Assembly: GCA_016188475.1 (NCBI GenBank)
Contig: JACPHT010000005.1
Coordinates: 1-54,623 of the forward strand
Length of the DNA: 54,623 nt
From: Candidatus Uhrbacteria bacterium
GTDB lineage: Bacteria; Patescibacteriota; Patescibacteriia; UBA9934; GWF2-40-263
Reading direction: 5' to 3'
Part shown: piece after piece, positions 33,708 through 41,684 of the stretch
Layout of the letters: every line of letters begins with the position of its first letter
How positions within the stretch are numbered: position 1 is the first letter of the stretch
Notes under the pieces: generated by a model
Seen by the model: only the letters and a program-made list of their open reading frames with translations
The model's database searches: none
Told to the model about the DNA's origin: nothing
Program-made: the position numbers and the translations under genes

Positions 33708-33954
33708 GTACATAGCAACTGTCGAGAAGATCATTCAAAACGGCAAGCATGGACCTTACGCCGTAGCTCGGTGCGAAGAACTTGATTCAATCACTTTCTC
33801 GCTTGACAGAAAAGTCTGGAAAGAAGACGATCTTCCAGAGCCTGGAATGATCGTCGTGCTCTCGAAAGTCAGGAAAAAGCGTGCCGGGTGGCGCGCTTTG
33901 GTCGGGCGGCACATCACTCCGTCTGACAAAGCAACCAGCAGCAGCAAGGAGTAA
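33694..33954 (+). CDS. Unknown 86-aa protein, second gene of the ParB-like operon
   Basis: The second ATG (MTTNEYIATVEKII) was chosen because AAAGGAG is six bases before it, whereas the first ATG touches the SD. The protein is compact and mixed alpha/beta with a basic beta-hairpin centre (PGMIVVLSKVRKKRAGWRALV) that could be a small OB or SH3-like nucleic-acid binder, but this is only a resemblance. It is followed four bases later by the ParB-like gene. Function unknown. Confidence 0.68.
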   Translation: MTTNEYIATVEKIIQNGKHGPYAVARCEELDSITFSLDRKVWKEDDLPEPGMIVVLSKVRKKRAGWRALVGRHITPSDKATSSSKE

Positions 33955-33957
33955 CAA

Positions 33958-34755
33958 GTGAAGGTTGTGGGGATTCGAAGAGTTCGTGTAACTGACCTGA
34001 AGATGAATCTGTTCGTACGAAAAGAGCTCAACACCGAACACGCGCTGTACTTGGGTCAGCTCATTGAGAGTGGTGTCAAGATGAAGGACATGATCGATGT
34101 AACTGACCGCGGTGGAGAGCAGAACGTCGTAGTCGAGGGCCGTCACCGAAAAGAGGGCTACGAACTCGCGCACGTGGAAGATATCGATGTTAGGGTTCTC
34201 GAATTCGAGTCCGAGGCTGAAATGATCGGCTACGCGTACCGAGCCAACACCGGCGGATCTCTTCCTCCGACGCCACAAGACACAGAGCACACAGTCATGT
34301 TGCTCATCGATAAGGGAGAGACAATCAAGCACATCGGTGAGCTTCTCGGACTTCCTGCTAGCATGGCGCGTATTTACGTCAAGTCAGTGAAATCCAAGAT
34401 AGCAAGACAGAACCTTATGAAAGCAACTGCCGCTGTCACAGAAGGCGGACTCACGGTTCAGCAGGCAGCTGAAAAGCACGGTGCGGATTTCGAAGATCTC
34501 AAAACCCATCTTTCTGGCAAGCGCAAACAGCGCAAGAATGGAGTCGCGGACATCCAGCGCTCTCTGACCTCCGCATACAAGTCCATGGGTTCCAGCAACG
34601 CAGCGATGATCAGAAGCCTCCTTGAAAAACTCGAGGACGGCGATGTGACACGCAAGCAGGTGACGGAAATTTTCAATCACCTCACAGCTCTTCAGAAGTC
34701 GGCCTTACGCTCTATTGAAGGATGGAGAAAGAGGTTCGAGGCAAAAAAAGCCTAA
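33958..34755 (+). CDS. ParB/Srx-like nuclease-fold DNA-binding protein
   Basis: 265 aa with a GTG start preceded by AGCAAGGAG. The N-terminal ParB/sulfiredoxin-like domain (about 1-95) shows VVVEGRHRKEGYELAHVEDI, corresponding to the ParB GERRxxA nucleotide-binding box, and the later helix-turn-helix (about 120-150) is IKHIGELLGLPASMARIYVKS. The C-terminal third is basic and helical. The box differs from chromosomal ParB (one Arg replaced by His) and no parA is adjacent, so it is more likely an accessory ParB-fold regulator than the segregation ParB. It is the third gene of a promoter-to-terminator unit 2.5 kb from dnaA. Confidence 0.78.
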   Translation: MKVVGIRRVRVTDLKMNLFVRKELNTEHALYLGQLIESGVKMKDMIDVTDRGGEQNVVVEGRHRKEGYELAHVEDIDVRVLEFESEAEMIGYAYRANTGGSLPPTPQDTEHTVMLLIDKGETIKHIGELLGLPASMARIYVKSVKSKIARQNLMKATAAVTEGGLTVQQAAEKHGADFEDLKTHLSGKRKQRKNGVADIQRSLTSAYKSMGSSNAAMIRSLLEKLEDGDVTRKQVTEIFNHLTALQKSALRSIEGWRKRFEAKKA

Positions 34756-34781
34756 CAACCTCAACTTCTCAAATCACTCTT

Positions 34782-34804
34782 ACAGCCACTTTGGCTGTTT
34801 TTTC
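34782..34804 (+). terminator. Terminator of the ParB-like operon
   Basis: ACAGCCA (34782-34788)/TGGCTGT (34792-34798) with TTTTTTC. Confidence 0.8.
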
Positions 34805-34876
34805 ATTGACAAAATAGTAGTTTGCTATTAGCCTTTAGCCGTTAGACAAGCCTTTAGCCATTAGCTTTTAGACATT

Positions 34877-36169
34877 ATGCCATCAATCAATATCGAGGAA
34901 AAAGAAAAAGCGACTATAAAAATAACCTTCACTGTTACTCAAGAAGAAGCCAGACCTTATCTTGAAGAAGCGGCTGAACGACTCTGCAAGCAAACTCCAA
35001 TCCCGGGTTTTCGCCCAGGAAAAGCGGGTTTTGAAATTGTAAAACAGCGTTTTGGTGAGATGAAAATTTTGGAAGAAGCGCTCGAACCTATTATCAGAAA
35101 ATCATTCGTTGAAGCGGTTCTTTCGCATAACATCGAAACTGTTGGCTCGCCAAAAATCGATGTTGAAAAATTAGCTCCAGGAAATGATATTGTTTTTATT
35201 GCTGAAGTTGCGCGAATGCCAAAAGCGCTCTCTCTTACTGATTACAAAAAACTAACTGTCACAGCAAAACCTGTCGAAATTACTGACAAAGAAATTGATC
35301 TTGCGATCCGTGATATTCAAAAAATGCAAACAAAAGAAGTTCGTTCGAAATCAGGATCTCAAATCAACGAAAAAAATAAAGTGGTTCTATCAATGAGCAT
35401 TAAAAAAGATGGTGTTGCGATCGATGGGGGACAGTCACCTAACCACGCTATCTATTTGTCCGAGGATTATTATATTCCCGGTCTTAAGGAACAATTGATC
35501 GGATTGAAAGAAGGAGACCAAAAAACATTCACACTTCCGTTTCCAAAAGAGCATGTTCAAAAAATGTTAGCGGGAAATAATGTTGATTTTGATATTACAA
35601 TCAAAGAAATTTATAACCTTGAACCTCCTGTAATTGATGACGTGTTTGCAAGTTCACTCGGAACGAAGGACCTAAATGAATTAAGAAAAAAAATCGACAA
35701 AAATTTAAGGGACGAAAAAGAGATTGAAGAACAGACTCGTCAAGAAAAAGAAATGTTTGACCTACTTGTAAAGAAATCTCAGTTTGAAGAAATCCCGGAT
35801 CTTCTTTTGAATGAAGAAATAAATAAAATGATTGATGAACTAAAGCGCAATGTTGAGTCTCAAGGTCTTGAATTTGAAACCTACATTTCAAATCTTAAAA
35901 AGACGCTTGCTCAGCTTAAAATTGATTTTACCCCGCAAGCGTTAACGAGAATCAAAGTTGCGATTGCTCTTCGCTTTGTTGCTGAAAAAGAAAATGTCGA
36001 AATAAAAGATGATGAAGTCGACGCGGAGCTTGATAGAATCGCTGGACATTACGAAGATCCTGAAATGAAAAAACGAGTTTATGAACCGTCATTTCGAGAA
36101 TACATTGAACGCGTGCTTATAAATCGAAAAACTATTAGTTTGCTTAAACAGCTCATGGTGAAAGTATGA
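34877..36169 (+). CDS. tig: Trigger factor
   Basis: 430 aa, normal length. The N-terminal ribosome-binding domain has the signature loop GFRPGKAGFEIVKQRFG, slightly diverged from GFRxGKxP. A central FKBP-type prolyl isomerase domain (about 150-240) carries KVVLSMSIKKDG, PGLKEQLIGLKEGDQKTFTLPFP, and the C-terminal helical chaperone arms follow. It binds nascent chains at the ribosome exit. No SD; the leader is a degenerate TTAGCC repeat. The stop overlaps yggU by ATGA. Confidence 0.93.
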   Translation: MPSINIEEKEKATIKITFTVTQEEARPYLEEAAERLCKQTPIPGFRPGKAGFEIVKQRFGEMKILEEALEPIIRKSFVEAVLSHNIETVGSPKIDVEKLAPGNDIVFIAEVARMPKALSLTDYKKLTVTAKPVEITDKEIDLAIRDIQKMQTKEVRSKSGSQINEKNKVVLSMSIKKDGVAIDGGQSPNHAIYLSEDYYIPGLKEQLIGLKEGDQKTFTLPFPKEHVQKMLAGNNVDFDITIKEIYNLEPPVIDDVFASSLGTKDLNELRKKIDKNLRDEKEIEEQTRQEKEMFDLLVKKSQFEEIPDLLLNEEINKMIDELKRNVESQGLEFETYISNLKKTLAQLKIDFTPQALTRIKVAIALRFVAEKENVEIKDDEVDAELDRIAGHYEDPEMKKRVYEPSFREYIERVLINRKTISLLKQLMVKV

Positions 36170-36396
36170 TCCTGACAGTTTACGCAAAACCAAGCGCAAA
36201 AAAAAATTCAGTTGAATGGGTCGATGAAGATACAGTGAAAATTTCAGTTACTGCAAAACCTGAAAAAGGGAAGGCAAACGAAGCGATTTTAGAGCTTTTG
36301 TCTGAAGAACTCGATATAAGAAAAACAGCAATGGAAATTATTCGCGGAAAAACTACGCGAATCAAACAAATTGAAATTTTAGACAAGACATCATAA
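36166..36396 (+). CDS. yggU: DUF167/YggU family protein
   Basis: 76 aa. Typical small DUF167 fold with VYAKPSAKKNSVEW, VKISVTAKPEKGKANEAILELLSEEL and IIRGKTTRIKQIEI. The function is unknown; the structure class is a small alpha/beta protein. It is translationally coupled to tig. Its 3' end overlaps yidD, on the opposite strand, by six bases. Confidence 0.9.
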   Translation: MILTVYAKPSAKKNSVEWVDEDTVKISVTAKPEKGKANEAILELLSEELDIRKTAMEIIRGKTTRIKQIEILDKTS

Positions 36397-36642
36397 AACT
36401 GGATCATTTCCACCTTTTGAAAAAGGATTGCACCGCAAAATTCGCTTCAAAGCCATCAAACCACCACGCAAAACACCATATTGATCTATGGCTTGATAAC
36501 CGTAATCTGAACAAGTTGGGTTAAACCGGCAAAAACCGTCTGGATAAAAATACCGAACGAATCCGTGATCAAAAGAAATCGTCTTTTGATATATCCTTAT
36601 AGTGAACAAAACAATTTCTTTGAAAAAAACACGCAAACTCAT
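36391..36642 (-). CDS. yidD: Membrane protein insertion efficiency factor YidD
   Basis: 83 aa. The hallmark CRFNPTCSDYGYQAIDQYG, then LKRILRCNPFSKGGNDPV, gives the conserved Cys pattern. YidD sits at the membrane near YidC and aids insertion. It is the last gene of the rpmH-rnpA-yidD operon and overlaps rnpA by four bases. yidC is not adjacent on this side of the window's origin region. The last Cys-His motif has Asn in place of His (RCNPF). Confidence 0.94.
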   Translation of the reverse strand: MSLRVFFKEIVLFTIRIYQKTISFDHGFVRYFYPDGFCRFNPTCSDYGYQAIDQYGVLRGGLMALKRILRCNPFSKGGNDPVL

Positions 36643-36983
36643 AAAAGTATACGTGTTTTTTGTTTGAGAGTTTTAAAAATTTCTTCTTCAAAATCCTTGC
36701 TTTTTTTCCCAATCGCTTCTTTCTTTGGCATTAACACAACGTCAAACCCAGGACGAAAATTTTTGAGTTGTTTGAAAATTATCGCACTGATTTGTCTTCG
36801 CAAACGATTTCTAACAACGGCGCTTTTTGAAACTTTCGTACCAACAACAACAGCAAACCGAGAAACTAAAATATGATTTGGTCGATATTTGATATTAATA
36901 AGCAAACCAAAGACGCCTTTGCCTTTTGCAAAGAGCGTTTTGATATCTTTATCATTTCGAAGTCGATGCTCTTTTGAGAGCAT
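36639..36983 (-). CDS. rnpA: Ribonuclease P protein component
   Basis: 114 aa. The hallmark basic helix VVRNRLRRQISAI with upstream VVVGTKVSKSA, and MLSKEHRLRNDKDIKTLF at the start, identify RnpA, which assists the RNase P RNA in tRNA 5' processing. It lies five bases downstream of rpmH and overlaps yidD. Confidence 0.95.
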   Translation of the reverse strand: MLSKEHRLRNDKDIKTLFAKGKGVFGLLINIKYRPNHILVSRFAVVVGTKVSKSAVVRNRLRRQISAIIFKQLKNFRPGFDVVLMPKKEAIGKKSKDFEEEIFKTLKQKTRILL

Positions 36984-36988
36984 ACTTT

Positions 36989-37135
36989 TTATTTATCGCT
37001 AACACTCAAACGTTTTCGCCCTTTAGCGCGACGACGTTTAAGAACAGTTTGACCGGTGGATGTTTTCATGCGAGCACGAAATCCATGCACTTTAGAACGC
37101 TGACGTTTTTTTGGTTGATATGTGCGTTTTGGCAT
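36989..37135 (-). CDS. rpmH: 50S ribosomal protein L34
   Basis: 48 aa on the minus strand: start [19 protein letters not shown], then [20 protein letters not shown] and GRKRL, the invariant L34 pattern with a short C-terminal extension (SVSDK). It is the first gene of rpmH-rnpA-yidD, divergent from dnaA as in most bacteria. A possible -10 TATACT lies in the shared intergenic region, next to a DnaA-box-like site. Confidence 0.97.
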   Translation of the reverse strand: MPKRTYQPKKRQRSKVHGFRARMKTSTGQTVLKRRRAKGRKRLSVSDK

Positions 37136-37166
37136 AGTGTGTTAAGTATAAATAAATACTAACATC

Positions 37167-37237
37167 ATATCCACAACAAATCAACCTATTTACCAACGTT
37201 TCAATAACTTGCCCACATGTGGACAATTAGTTAAACT
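37167..37237. promoter_or_regulatory. dnaA promoter with DnaA boxes
   Basis: DnaA-box matches: ATATCCACA (37167-37175), TTGCCCACA (37209-37217) and TGTGGACAA (37218-37226), the last two forming an inverted pair. A promoter TTGCCC (37209-37214), 17 bp, TAAACT (37232-37237) overlaps them, so DnaA probably represses its own gene. Transcription would start only a few bases before the ATG. Confidence 0.65.
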
Positions 37238-37246
37238 GTCAGCCGT

Positions 37247-38632
37247 ATGAACACCAACGAACTTTGGCAAGCAGTACTAGGTGAACTTGAGCTTTCACTT
37301 AGTAAGGCAAACTTCACAACATGGTTTAAACAAACCTTTATTTCTGAAGTTCGTGAAAACTCTGTAATTGTAGGAGTGCCAAATCTGTTCACAAAAGCTT
37401 GGCTTGAAAAAAAATACGCCAAGGAAATTCTTCAATCGCTTCAAGATCTCACAAATGGATCTGTAAAACAACTTACGTATCGAGTTGAAACCAGATCTCA
37501 AAATCCACAAATCGTTAATATTTCCAAACCAACACCGGAACCAAAAGTTCAATCTGAATCATATCAACCAAGAACAGAGTACGAACCGCAGGAAATTAGA
37601 ACTGGTGAGTTTTCTTTAAATAATAAATACTGTTTCTCCGCCTTTATAGTTGGAAAACAAAATGAGCTTGCTCACGCGGCAGCTCAAGCTGTTTGCGCTC
37701 AACCTGGAGGAGTTTATAATCCGCTCTTTATTTATGGCGGAGTAGGCCTTGGAAAAACCCATCTTTTGCAAGCTGTTGGAAACGAACTTATTAGAAAAAA
37801 CCCGGAAACACGCATTCTCTACGTAACGTGCGAGCGTTTTACAAATGATTTTATAACAGCTCTCAAAACCAACCGAATGGTCGAGTTTAAGAACAGATAT
37901 AGAACTGTGGATGTTTTGTTGGTAGACGATATTCAATTTATTACAGGAAAAGAGGGAACACAGGAGGAATTTTTCCACACTTTTAACCAACTTTATCAAA
38001 ACAATAAGCAAATTGTAATTTCTTCAGATCGACCACCAAAAGCTATTCCAGCACTTGAAAATAGGCTTGTTTCACGTTTTGAATGCGGAATGATGGCTGA
38101 CGTGGGTTCTCCTGACTTTGAAACACGTATTGCGATCCTTGAAACCAAATGTCGAGAGAAGTCTTATATGATGGAAAGAGAGATCTTGCATCATGTTGCA
38201 ACAGTAATTCAAACCAATGTTCGTGAGCTTGAAGGTGCGTTAAATAAAATTATTGCTTTTCACCAATTCAAAAACATTAAACCAACTGCTGAAAGTGTTA
38301 AACCAATACTTTCAAGTTTCCAACCTTCTAATACACGAAAATCAATCACTCCAAAACAACTTATCTTAACAGTAGCTGGATATTTTGACGTTCAAATTGA
38401 AGATCTGCTTGGGCAAAGTCGCCAAAAACGTCTGGCCTTTCCTAGGCAAATAATTATGTACATCATGCGAGAGGAAATGAAAGCGAGTTACCCATCAATC
38501 GGAACAGAGCTTGGCGGAAGAGATCACACAACAGCAATGCATGCGTATGAAAAAATCAGTGGGTGTCTTGAAACAGATGAAAAACTTCAACATGATTTGG
38601 AGCTGATTAAGCAGAAGTTATACGCAATTTAG
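37247..38632 (+). CDS. dnaA: Chromosomal replication initiator DnaA
   Basis: 461 aa. Domain I (about 1-80: LWQAVLGELELSLSKANFTTW), a short variable linker, the AAA+ domain with Walker A GGVGLGKTHLL and Walker B VLLVDDIQFI, the sensor region SSDRPPKAIPALENRLVSRFE, and C-terminal DNA-binding domain IV with GGRDHTTAMHAYEKI. All motifs are intact. It binds boxes in its own promoter and downstream. The ATG lies at the 5' end of the predicted transcript with no SD. Confidence 0.98.
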   Translation: MNTNELWQAVLGELELSLSKANFTTWFKQTFISEVRENSVIVGVPNLFTKAWLEKKYAKEILQSLQDLTNGSVKQLTYRVETRSQNPQIVNISKPTPEPKVQSESYQPRTEYEPQEIRTGEFSLNNKYCFSAFIVGKQNELAHAAAQAVCAQPGGVYNPLFIYGGVGLGKTHLLQAVGNELIRKNPETRILYVTCERFTNDFITALKTNRMVEFKNRYRTVDVLLVDDIQFITGKEGTQEEFFHTFNQLYQNNKQIVISSDRPPKAIPALENRLVSRFECGMMADVGSPDFETRIAILETKCREKSYMMEREILHHVATVIQTNVRELEGALNKIIAFHQFKNIKPTAESVKPILSSFQPSNTRKSITPKQLILTVAGYFDVQIEDLLGQSRQKRLAFPRQIIMYIMREEMKASYPSIGTELGGRDHTTAMHAYEKISGCLETDEKLQHDLELIKQKLYAI

Positions 38633-38883
38633 TCACGTGTTTATATCTGTGTTATAACTCTGTTAATGGTTGAGGAAAAAAGGTAGATAAAAATATGAAT
38701 CAAAAATGTGTTCAAAGTTATCCTGACTTTAATCCTGTAGTTATTATATAGTCTGTCCCCTTTTAGAGTTTGATAAATTCTCTAAAATTAGAGATTAAAA
38801 TAACTTCTCCACTTCATCCACAACCCTTATTACTATTATTGATTCTTATTACTAAATAATTAATATAATAAACCGGTGAAGTT
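38633..38883. other. Probable replication origin oriC (dnaA-dnaN intergenic)
   Basis: 251 bp without a gene. Adjacent DnaA boxes TTCTCCACT (38805-38813) and TCATCCACA (38814-38822) are followed by a short GC cluster (ACCC) and TTATTACTATTATTG (38827-38841), whose complement reads 3'-AAT AAT GAT AAT-5', matching the DnaA-trio. A very AT-rich stretch (38842-38871) follows. This is the B. subtilis-type unwinding arrangement. A weaker box, TTATCCTGA, lies at 38718-38726. Confidence 0.75.
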
Positions 38884-40020
38884 ATGAAACTATCTTGTAC
38901 AAAAGAAAATCTTCATCAAGGATTGGGAATAACAAGTCATTTAATGACAAAAAATGTTAATCTCCCAATACTTCAAAACGTTTTAATGAAAGCAGAAGGA
39001 GGTTTTATTCGATTTACATCAACAAATTTAGAAATAGCAGTTCATTGTTCTGTTAGAGGGAAGGTTGAAGAAGTGGGAGAGAATACAATTCCAGCAAAAT
39101 TATTTTTTGATTACGTTTCTCTTCTTCCAAATGAAACAATTCACATCTCAACAAACAATGAAGTTGTAAATATTGAGTGTGGAAATTACAAAACAAAAAT
39201 AAACGGACTGTCAGCCTTTGAGTTTCCGCTCGTTCCAAAAGTTGAAGGTGAAACAACTTATCAAATTCCTATCGAAGATTTCAAAAAAGCTTTATCACAA
39301 GTATTATTTTCTGTTGCTTCAAACGAGTCACGACCAGAGCTAACAGGTGTGTTGATGAAGTTTTATAAATTCGAAGGGGAGGGGAGACTTAAAATAGCTT
39401 CAACCGATTCTTACAGACTTTCTGAAAAAATAATTCCTGTTATGAGTGAAATTATAGAGGAAAAACAAGTTGTGGTTCCAGCTAGGACACTTTCTGAAGT
39501 TAGTCGAATACTCTCGGTTTTCAAAGATGAAGTTGAACTTCCATCAACAATCACCCTTCAGCTTTCTCAAAATCAAGTTGTTTTTGTTTATGGTCCAGTC
39601 GAGCTTATATCAAGAGTAATTGATGAAAGTTATCCAGATTACGAACAAATTATTCCAAAACAGTTTCAAACAAAGGCTGTTTTGGACAGAGAAGACTTTA
39701 TGAAAGCTGTTAAAGCCGCCAGTTTGTTCTCAAAAAACGGGCTTTACGACGTTACTCTTCAGTTCGATCCTGCTGGTGGTTTGGTTGAGGTCCAATCCAC
39801 AGACGCGATTCGTGGGCAAAATTCAAGTTCTTGCCATGCAGATTTCGTTGGACAAAAAAATACAGTCACTGTAAATTATCGTTATCTTTTGGATGGACTT
39901 CAAGCTATTGACAACGAGCGCATAAATTTTGAGATGATTGATGCCTCAAACCCTTGTCTTCTCACTCCAGAAAGCAAGACAGAGGCTTACAGATATGTTC
40001 TGATGCCTATCAAGGCTTAG
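38884..40020 (+). CDS. dnaN: DNA polymerase III beta sliding clamp
   Basis: 378 aa. Three similar clamp domains; recognisable pieces are NLPILQNVLMKAEGG, IPIEDFKKALSQVLFSVASNESRPELTGVL and the C-terminal MPIKA ending at the partner-binding pocket. It tethers replicative polymerases to DNA and is a ring dimer. It lies directly after oriC, co-directional with dnaA. No strong SD (GGTGAAGTT before ATG). Confidence 0.97.
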   Translation: MKLSCTKENLHQGLGITSHLMTKNVNLPILQNVLMKAEGGFIRFTSTNLEIAVHCSVRGKVEEVGENTIPAKLFFDYVSLLPNETIHISTNNEVVNIECGNYKTKINGLSAFEFPLVPKVEGETTYQIPIEDFKKALSQVLFSVASNESRPELTGVLMKFYKFEGEGRLKIASTDSYRLSEKIIPVMSEIIEEKQVVVPARTLSEVSRILSVFKDEVELPSTITLQLSQNQVVFVYGPVELISRVIDESYPDYEQIIPKQFQTKAVLDREDFMKAVKAASLFSKNGLYDVTLQFDPAGGLVEVQSTDAIRGQNSSSCHADFVGQKNTVTVNYRYLLDGLQAIDNERINFEMIDASNPCLLTPESKTEAYRYVLMPIKA

Positions 40021-40034
40021 GTTTGACATCTGGT

Positions 40035-40158
40035 ATCTCTGCAAAACTCCCAATTATTGCCTGAGCCTGTCGAAGGCTGTGAATAAATGAGCCAAATTTT
40101 ACCCATTCGACAAGCTCAGGGAATGAAATTTGGCAACCAATTCGACTTTTGCAGAGAT
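40035..40158. repeat. Palindromic TIR element, copy B
   Basis: 124 bp. Terminal repeats ATCTCTGCAAAACTC (40035-40049) and GACTTTTGCAGAGAT (40144-40158) differ at one base. Internal inverted repeats are CCTGAGCCTGTCGAAGG / TTCGACAAGCTCAGG and GCCAAATTTTA / the near match TGAAATTTGGC. It lies between dnaN and livK. Confidence 0.85.
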
Positions 40159-40199
40159 CCAATCTAACATTTAACATCTAATATCTAACATCCAAAATT

Positions 40200-41390
40200 A
40201 TGAAATCCAATAGTGCGATATTATGGGCAATCGCGATTGTGATCGTGATTCTAGGGATCGTGTACTTTTCAAAACCTGGTCCAGAAGCGCCAGCAACTCC
40301 AATGGAGGGAGAAGCCGCTTTTGAAATTCCAGATGGTCCAATTGTGCTCGGTGCGATGGATCCACTAACAGGAGAAGGTGCGGTTTACGGTATCCCTCTT
40401 CAGAACGCAACAATGCTTGCTGTGAACGAGATTAACGCGGCAGGCGGTGTAAAAGGTCATCAACTTCAACTTGTCTGGGAAGATTCAAAATGTAATCCTC
40501 AAGACGGCGGTGCGGCCGCGCAAAAACTGATTGAAGTTGATAAAGTTTCGTTCATTATCAGCGGAGATTGTTCTGGCGCGGCTCTTGCGGCGGCGACTTT
40601 AACAGAACCAGCTGGTGTTATGCTTTTTTCCGCAGCGGCATCAAGTCCTGATCTTTCAACAGCTGGGGATTTAGTGTTCCGATCTTACCCATCTGATGCA
40701 ATGGCAGGCCGTGTAATTGCTTCTTATGTTATAAAACAATTGTCTGTAAAAAAAGTTGCTGTTATTTCAGAACAGACTGATTATGCTCAAGGTCTGCGAG
40801 GATCTTTTACAACAGCTTCTAAAGAATTTGGCGCAGAAGTTGTAGGAGATGAAACATACAACACCGGAGACACAGATTTCCGCACACAAATTTTGAAACT
40901 GAAGTCAGTAAGTCCTGATTCGCTTTATGTTGTTCCTCAAACTCCAGTAACAGGTGTTCAGATATTAAAGCAATTAAAAGAAAGTGGATTTAAAGCAGTC
41001 ATATTGGTTTCTGATACGATGCTTGGTTCAGACACAATTTCACAAAACAAAGCTTTGTATGCTGATGTTTACTCACCAACACCAGAACTTGACGCGTCTC
41101 GTCCAGTTACCAAACGCTTTCTTGATAATTTTCAAGCGGCTTACGATCATGCTCCAGAATTTCCAGCTTATATGGCCGCGGCTTATGATCAAGTCTATAT
41201 GTTGAAAGACGCGTTTGAAAAGGTCGGAATAGATCAAAAAGCTGTTCGTGATTGGTTGTATGAAGTTGAAAATTGGCCAGGCGCGCTTGGAGACACTTCG
41301 TTTGATCAGTATGGTGACCCAATTATCGGTTATCACATCAAACACGTTGTAAATGGCGAACAACAAGATCTTGGTGCATATACACCGTAA
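40200..41390 (+). CDS. livK: Branched-chain amino-acid type ABC transporter, substrate-binding protein
   Basis: 396 aa. An N-terminal hydrophobic segment (about 7-24) works as signal or anchor; no lipobox Cys is seen, so it is probably held by the helix. A Pro-rich spacer precedes a type-1 periplasmic binding fold: GPIVLGAMDPLTGEGAVYG, AVNEINAAGGVKGHQLQLVWED, FRSYPSDAMAGRVIASYV, VISEQTDYAQGLRG. It captures an amino acid or similar amide ligand for LivHMGF. Low-complexity leader (AACATTTAACATCTAATATC) with no SD; terminator just after the stop. Confidence 0.9.
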   Translation: MKSNSAILWAIAIVIVILGIVYFSKPGPEAPATPMEGEAAFEIPDGPIVLGAMDPLTGEGAVYGIPLQNATMLAVNEINAAGGVKGHQLQLVWEDSKCNPQDGGAAAQKLIEVDKVSFIISGDCSGAALAAATLTEPAGVMLFSAAASSPDLSTAGDLVFRSYPSDAMAGRVIASYVIKQLSVKKVAVISEQTDYAQGLRGSFTTASKEFGAEVVGDETYNTGDTDFRTQILKLKSVSPDSLYVVPQTPVTGVQILKQLKESGFKAVILVSDTMLGSDTISQNKALYADVYSPTPELDASRPVTKRFLDNFQAAYDHAPEFPAYMAAAYDQVYMLKDAFEKVGIDQKAVRDWLYEVENWPGALGDTSFDQYGDPIIGYHIKHVVNGEQQDLGAYTP

Positions 41391-41398
41391 TAAAATAA

Positions 41399-41436
41399 AA
41401 AAGACCCGCGTTCGTTTACGGGTCTTTTGTTTTTTA
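41399..41436 (+). terminator. livK terminator
   Basis: AAAAGACCCG (41399-41408)/CGGGTCTTTT (41419-41428) followed by GTTTTTT. It may give more binding protein than permease, as seen in other liv operons. Confidence 0.85.
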
Positions 41437-41491
41437 CATAGAATAATCATGGTAAACCTGTCGTAAATTATTAAATTCAAAAAATTTATCT

Positions 41492-41643
41492 CCTGAGCCT
41501 GTCGAAGGAATAAATTTTAAGCTTTTCGTCGTTGGTGTTGTACGGTCTGGCTTTCAGCCAGGCATCGTCCAACCCGTCTCGGAGGTACGAAGCCAAGCAG
41601 TTGGCTTCTTTACTCCTCCTCGACTCCCTTCGACAAGCTCAGG
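41492..41643. repeat. Variant palindromic element between livK and livH
   Basis: Outer arms CCTGAGCCTGTCGAAGG (41492-41508) and CCTTCGACAAGCTCAGG (41627-41643) are almost perfect complements. The inside differs from the main family and holds GAAGCCAA/TTGGCTTC and GCCTGGCT/AGCCAGAC-type hairpins. No credible gene lies in 41437-41684. Confidence 0.75.
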
Positions 41644-41684
41644 GAATAACAACGTTTCATAATTCACAACCCCATGACTTTCTT

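Noticed and set aside
33958-34755. Chromosomal ParB for the parS site at 8394
   Set aside because: The ParB box and helix-turn-helix differ from canonical ParB and no ParA is adjacent, so a link to parS is not claimed.
41532-41684. Extended N-terminus of LivH
   Set aside because: The upstream codons are translated repeat-element DNA; the family start is the Met at 41685.
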